A DNA stretch of 9,573 nucleotides from an uncultured Faecalibacterium sp. (lineage in GTDB: Bacteria; Bacillota; Clostridia; Oscillospirales; Ruminococcaceae). Below, piece after piece: positions 6,913 through 9,573 of this stretch; the stretch's first letter is position 1; every line of letters starts with the position of its first letter. The notes under the pieces are model-generated. The model made no database searches and was not told the origin of the DNA. It saw nothing but the letters and a program-made list of their open reading frames with translations. Both the position numbers and the translations under genes were made by a program. The stretch is taken from contig CAKTFD010000083.1 of the NCBI GenBank assembly GCA_934553285.1, positions 1 through 9,573 of the forward strand, in the 5' to 3' direction.

Positions 6913-7845
6913 TTACTTGCGGGCGCACTCGCCGTCCAGCCCGGCCGCGATGCGTACGCCATGCTCCAGGCTGGGCAGGATGTACTCCAGGTTTTCCTGC
7001 ACGGCCTTGGGGCTGCCCGGCAGGTTGACGATAAGGGTCTTGCCGCGCAGCACGCTGACCCCACGGCTGAGCATCCCGCGCGGGGTGATGCTCAGGCTGT
7101 GGTAGCGCATGGCTTCGGCGATGCCGGGGGCGTTGCGGTCGGCCACGGCGCAGGTGGCCTCCGGGGTGATATCCCGGGGGGAAAAGCCGGTGCCGCCGGT
7201 GGTCAGCACCAGGTTGACCTGGCGGCCGTCTGCCATGCGGATGAGCTGGGCTTTCAGCGCTTTGGCCTCGTCGGGCAGGATCATGGTCTCCTCCACCACA
7301 TAGCCTGCGGCGGTCAGCATCTCAACGATCAGCGGGCCGCTTTTATCCTCCCGCTCGCCGCGGCTGCCCTTATCGGACAGGGTGATGACCGCAGCCCGCA
7401 ATGCCGGGTCTGCCGGGGCGGGCAGCATGGTCACTGCGTCCCCCACATGGATCTCGCCGCCGGTGATGACCCGGGCAAACACGCCCTCGCGGGGCATGAT
7501 GCACTCGCCGGTCTGCTGTTTGATGACGCAGTCGTTATGGCACTCTTTGCCGATCTGGGTCATTTCCAGCACCACATCCCCGATGGCGAACCGGCTGGTG
7601 ACCGGCAGGCTGCGGAAATCGAAGCCTTCGATGACAAGATTCTCACCAAAAGCGCCGTAGTCCACCCAGATCTTTTTGCGGAAAGCCTCGATCTTTTCGG
7701 CGCTGAGCATGCTGACCTGACGGTGCCAGCTGCCGCCGTGTGCATCCCCTACGATGCCCCACTCCGGGGTCAGCACTGCGCTGGGCACCTCCGTTTTTAC
7801 GGTGCCGCGCTTGGGGCTGGTGCAGATTGCCAGAAGTTTACCCAT
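6913..7845 (-). CDS. MOSC domain-MogA/MoaB domain fusion, molybdenum cofactor protein
   Basis: A 310-residue two-domain protein. Residues about 1-142 are a MOSC domain: GIVGDAHGG (30-38), GAFGENLVIEG (64-74) and a cysteine-bearing stretch KECHNDCVIKQQTGECIMPRE (Cys102, Cys106, Cys115). MOSC domains bind the molybdenum cofactor or act in sulfur transfer to it. After a short Pro/Ala linker (142-148), residues about 150-305 are a MogA/MoaB-type domain with AAVITLSDKGSRGEREDKSG (151-170), TTGGTG (215-220), DITPEAT (225-231) and NLPGSPKAVQENL (274-286), the fold that adenylylates molybdopterin before metal insertion. ATG 7845 has GGAGG about 9 bases upstream, inside the last codons of moaA, and the gap to moaA is 5 bases. 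The domain calls are firm; whether both domains act on one pathway step, and which substrate the MOSC half takes, is inference. Confidence 0.92.
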   Translation of the reverse strand: MGKLLAICTSPKRGTVKTEVPSAVLTPEWGIVGDAHGGSWHRQVSMLSAEKIEAFRKKIWVDYGAFGENLVIEGFDFRSLPVTSRFAIGDVVLEMTQIGKECHNDCVIKQQTGECIMPREGVFARVITGGEIHVGDAVTMLPAPADPALRAAVITLSDKGSRGEREDKSGPLIVEMLTAAGYVVEETMILPDEAKALKAQLIRMADGRQVNLVLTTGGTGFSPRDITPEATCAVADRNAPGIAEAMRYHSLSITPRGMLSRGVSVLRGKTLIVNLPGSPKAVQENLEYILPSLEHGVRIAAGLDGECARK

Positions 7846-7850
7846 AAAAT

Positions 7851-8822
7851 TTATCCTCCGATACGGTACATGCCGCGGGTAGCAGGCATGGAACTGTCTT
7901 CAAAATGATGTTCCCGGGGTTTGGCCCAGATGGTCTCCCGGATGGCGGCCAGCAGCTGGGCGTCCGTTGCGCCGCTGCGCAGCAGCGCCCGCAGGTCGCA
8001 CCCGGCCTCGCTGGCAAGGCAGGGACGCAAAAAGCCCTGGCTGGTCAGCCGCACCCGGTTGCAGGATGCACAAAACTTGCCGTGCACGGCGGCAATAAAG
8101 CCGATGCTGCCCTGCCAGCCCGGCACGGTGTAGTACACCGCCGGGCCATCGCCCAGGGCCTGCCCGGCAGGCAGGGGGGCAAGCTCCGGCCAGCGCCGGG
8201 CAAACCGCTCCTGCAGCGCCGGGCCGGAGATGCAGGGCATGGCGGCGCCGTAGCCGATGGGCATCATCTCGATGAAGCGCACCTGCAAAGCGTTATCCTG
8301 CGCCAGTGCAGCGATCTGCTCCAGCTCGGCCTCGTTGATGCCTGCCTGCGGCACGCAGTTCAGTTTGACCGGCAGGCCGCTTGCAAGCGCAGCCTGCAGC
8401 CCTGCCTGTACGGCGGCAAAATCGTCCCGGGCAGTGATCTGGCGGAAAACGGCGGGGCGCAGGGTATCCAGACTGATGTTCACGCTGTCCAGCCCGGCAT
8501 CCAGCAGGGCTGGCAGCTGGTCCGCCAGCAGTACGGCGTTGGTGGTCATGGTGACACGGCGGATGCCGGGGGTGGCTTTCAGCCCGGCCACCAGTTCTGC
8601 CACGTTTTTGCGCACCAGCGGTTCACCGCCGGTCACCCGCACGGTATCGATGCCGCACTGGGCAAACAGCGCTGCCAGACGCAGAAATTCCTCGTGGCGC
8701 AGCACGGCTTCCCGCTCGAGCTTTTCCACACCGTCCGGCATACAGTAGCGGCAGCGCAGGTTGCACAGGTCCGTTACCGACAGGCGCAGGTAGTGGATAT
8801 CGCGCTGGTAATGATCAAACAT
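7851..8822 (-). CDS. moaA: GTP 3',8-cyclase MoaA (radical SAM)
   Basis: Radical SAM enzyme that cyclises GTP to (8S)-3',8-cyclo-7,8-dihydro-GTP, the first step of molybdopterin synthesis; cytoplasmic, 323 residues, full length. The N-terminal [4Fe-4S] motif CNLRCRYC gives Cys20, Cys24 and Cys27. The SAM-binding VTGGEPLVR is at 63-71 and ISLDTL at 116-121. The second, substrate-binding cluster ligands are Cys251, Cys254 and Cys268 in FCASCNRVRLTSQGFLRPCL. The protein ends in Gly-Gly (RIGG), the conserved tail needed for catalysis in MoaA. The start codon lies inside the end of moaC (8-base overlap) with GGAGG 6 bases upstream, so the two are translationally coupled, which fits since MoaC uses the MoaA product. 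Confidence 0.98.
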   Translation of the reverse strand: MFDHYQRDIHYLRLSVTDLCNLRCRYCMPDGVEKLEREAVLRHEEFLRLAALFAQCGIDTVRVTGGEPLVRKNVAELVAGLKATPGIRRVTMTTNAVLLADQLPALLDAGLDSVNISLDTLRPAVFRQITARDDFAAVQAGLQAALASGLPVKLNCVPQAGINEAELEQIAALAQDNALQVRFIEMMPIGYGAAMPCISGPALQERFARRWPELAPLPAGQALGDGPAVYYTVPGWQGSIGFIAAVHGKFCASCNRVRLTSQGFLRPCLASEAGCDLRALLRSGATDAQLLAAIRETIWAKPREHHFEDSSMPATRGMYRIGG

Positions 8823-9312
8823 AGCCGCCCTCCGCCCGGATATAGTGGCCGCTTTTACCGCCGGTCTTTTCCACCAGATGGATCTCGCCCAGCTCCATGC
8901 CCTTGTCCACCGCCTTGCACATATCGTAGATGGTCAGCAGCGCGGTGGAAACACCGGTCAGTGCCTCCATCTCTACGCCGGTAACGCCGCTGGTCTTTAC
9001 GGTGCATAGGGCTTCCACAGCCTGCCGCTGGGGCAGCAGCCGGAACTCGATGCCCACCTTGGTCAGGGGCAGGGGATGGCACAGGGGGATCAGCTCGCTG
9101 GTGCGCTTGGTGGCCATGATGCCTGCGATGCGGGCTACGCCCAGCACATCGCCTTTTTTCACGGTGCCGTTCTGTACAGCGGCAAAGGCCTCGGCGTTCA
9201 TGGTGATGAGGCCGTGGGCGGTAGCTTCCCGGGTGGTAACGGGCTTTCCGCTCACATCCACCATCACGGCGTTGCCGGCGGCATCAAAATGTGTCAGATT
9301 ATGTTCATTCAT
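8815..9312 (-). CDS. moaC: Cyclic pyranopterin monophosphate synthase MoaC
   Basis: Converts the MoaA product into cyclic pyranopterin monophosphate, the first stable intermediate of molybdenum cofactor synthesis; 165 residues, normal length, expected hexamer. Signature motifs are GIMATKRTSELIPLCHPLPL (64-83, with Lys69 and His79), SGVTGVEMEALTGVS (108-122) and TIYDMCKAVDKGM (127-139), where Asp130 and Lys133 correspond to the catalytic Asp128/Lys131 region of E. coli MoaC, then KTGGKSGHY (149-157). The start at 9312 is the only fitting one, but the nearest GGGAG is about 13 bases upstream, an unusually long spacing, so initiation may be modest. The stop overlaps moaA by 8 bases. Confidence 0.97.
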   Translation of the reverse strand: MNEHNLTHFDAAGNAVMVDVSGKPVTTREATAHGLITMNAEAFAAVQNGTVKKGDVLGVARIAGIMATKRTSELIPLCHPLPLTKVGIEFRLLPQRQAVEALCTVKTSGVTGVEMEALTGVSTALLTIYDMCKAVDKGMELGEIHLVEKTGGKSGHYIRAEGGYV

Positions 9313-9372
9313 GGATGATTGTTTTCTCCCGAAGTTTTCAACGTGTTTCCGTGCTTTGGCGGAATGCTGCGC

Positions 9373-9573
9373 TCAGAAGTGGCCAAAGCCGCAGTTAGGC
9401 CAGTGGCATACGGCACAGTTCAGGCACAGGCCGCCCTCGCCCAGCCGGGCAATATCCTCGGCGGTGATTGGGTCGTCTGCCAGCAGGCGGGGCAGCAGCA
9501 GGTCAAAAATGGTGCGCTTGGCGTACATCACGCAGCCGGGCAGGCCGCACACCGGCACACCGTCCAGATAGCT
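9373..9573 (-). CDS. Molybdopterin-binding protein, C-terminal part, cysteine-rich tail
   Basis: Only the last 66 codons and the TGA stop are in the window; the gene continues beyond 9573. The visible part starts SYLDGVPVCGLPGCVMYAKR, then a helix-like TIFDLLLPRLLADDPITAEDI, and ends GEGGLCLNCAVCHWPNCGFGHF. The GLPGCVMYAKRTIFDLLLPRL segment resembles the end of a MoeA/MogA-like molybdopterin-binding domain found in Clostridia near molybdenum hydroxylase genes; I recognise it from memory and could not check it. The tail has four cysteines (C-x2-C-x2-C-x4-C) plus a histidine, suited to bind Zn or an Fe-S cluster. It is the first visible gene of the minus-strand operon, 60 bases before moaC. The exact function (cofactor carrier, insertion protein or MoeA-like ligase) is unresolved. 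Confidence 0.72.
   Translation of the reverse strand, partial: SYLDGVPVCGLPGCVMYAKRTIFDLLLPRLLADDPITAEDIARLGEGGLCLNCAVCHWPNCGFGHF

Noticed and set aside
6840..7064. A longer modA start at 7064.
   Set aside because: It would place 75 residues without family match ahead of a clear signal peptide and overlap the upstream gene.
6646..7908. A 420-codon open frame on the plus strand opposite modA and the MOSC-MogA gene.
   Set aside because: It spans two well-supported genes and their gap, shows no domain, and has the Ala/Gly/His-rich composition expected of an antisense shadow.
7905..8984. A 359-codon plus-strand frame opposite moaA and part of moaC.
   Set aside because: No family resemblance or ribosome binding site; the minus-strand genes carry all the conserved motifs.
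9313..9372. A possible molybdenum cofactor riboswitch in the gap before moaC.
   Set aside because: The gap is only 60 bases, with at most a 5-bp TTCCG/CGGAA stem on the minus strand; that is too small for the Moco riboswitch. A riboswitch at the head of the operon would lie outside the window.

Overview
The window looks like a chromosomal segment from a GC-rich, gut-type Clostridia bacterium. I would guess the Oscillospirales (the Faecalibacterium / Gemmiger / Subdoligranulum neighbourhood), but only on codon style, strong AGGAGG-type ribosome binding sites and protein flavour; the genus cannot be fixed from the sequence alone. Coding density is high and I see no insertion sequence, tRNA, rRNA, CRISPR array or prophage gene.

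Plus strand, left half (1-4153). The window opens inside a DUF1846 (UPF0371) gene that ends at an intrinsic terminator. Next comes a 456-residue sodium-coupled symporter of the NSS/SNF family with its own likely extended -10 promoter. After 75 bases follows an adenine deaminase gene (ade), which makes hypoxanthine from adenine.

Minus strand, right half (9573 down to 4238). Seven genes run in one direction with small gaps or overlaps: the C-terminal end of a molybdopterin-binding protein with a cysteine-rich tail, moaC, moaA, a fused MOSC-MogA protein, and the molybdate ABC transporter modA-modB-modC. MoaA and MoaC turn GTP into cyclic pyranopterin monophosphate, the MogA-like domain would adenylylate molybdopterin, and ModABC brings in molybdate (or tungstate). 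The set therefore joins metal uptake to cofactor synthesis, probably on one transcript. The two subunits of molybdopterin synthase (MoaD, MoaE) are not in the window, nor is any enzyme that uses the cofactor.

The two halves converge on a near-perfect 15-bp hairpin at 4179-4214 whose T-rich flank favours termination of the minus-strand operon. The most interesting points are the MOSC-MogA fusion, the cysteine-rich tail of the truncated gene at the right edge, the Tat-type lipoprotein signal on ModA, and the placement of adenine deaminase against a molybdenum-cofactor operon. The last point raises the idea of a purine-degrading molybdenum hydroxylase coded nearby. None of these is proof of a new system; most of the window is well-known biology in a compact arrangement.
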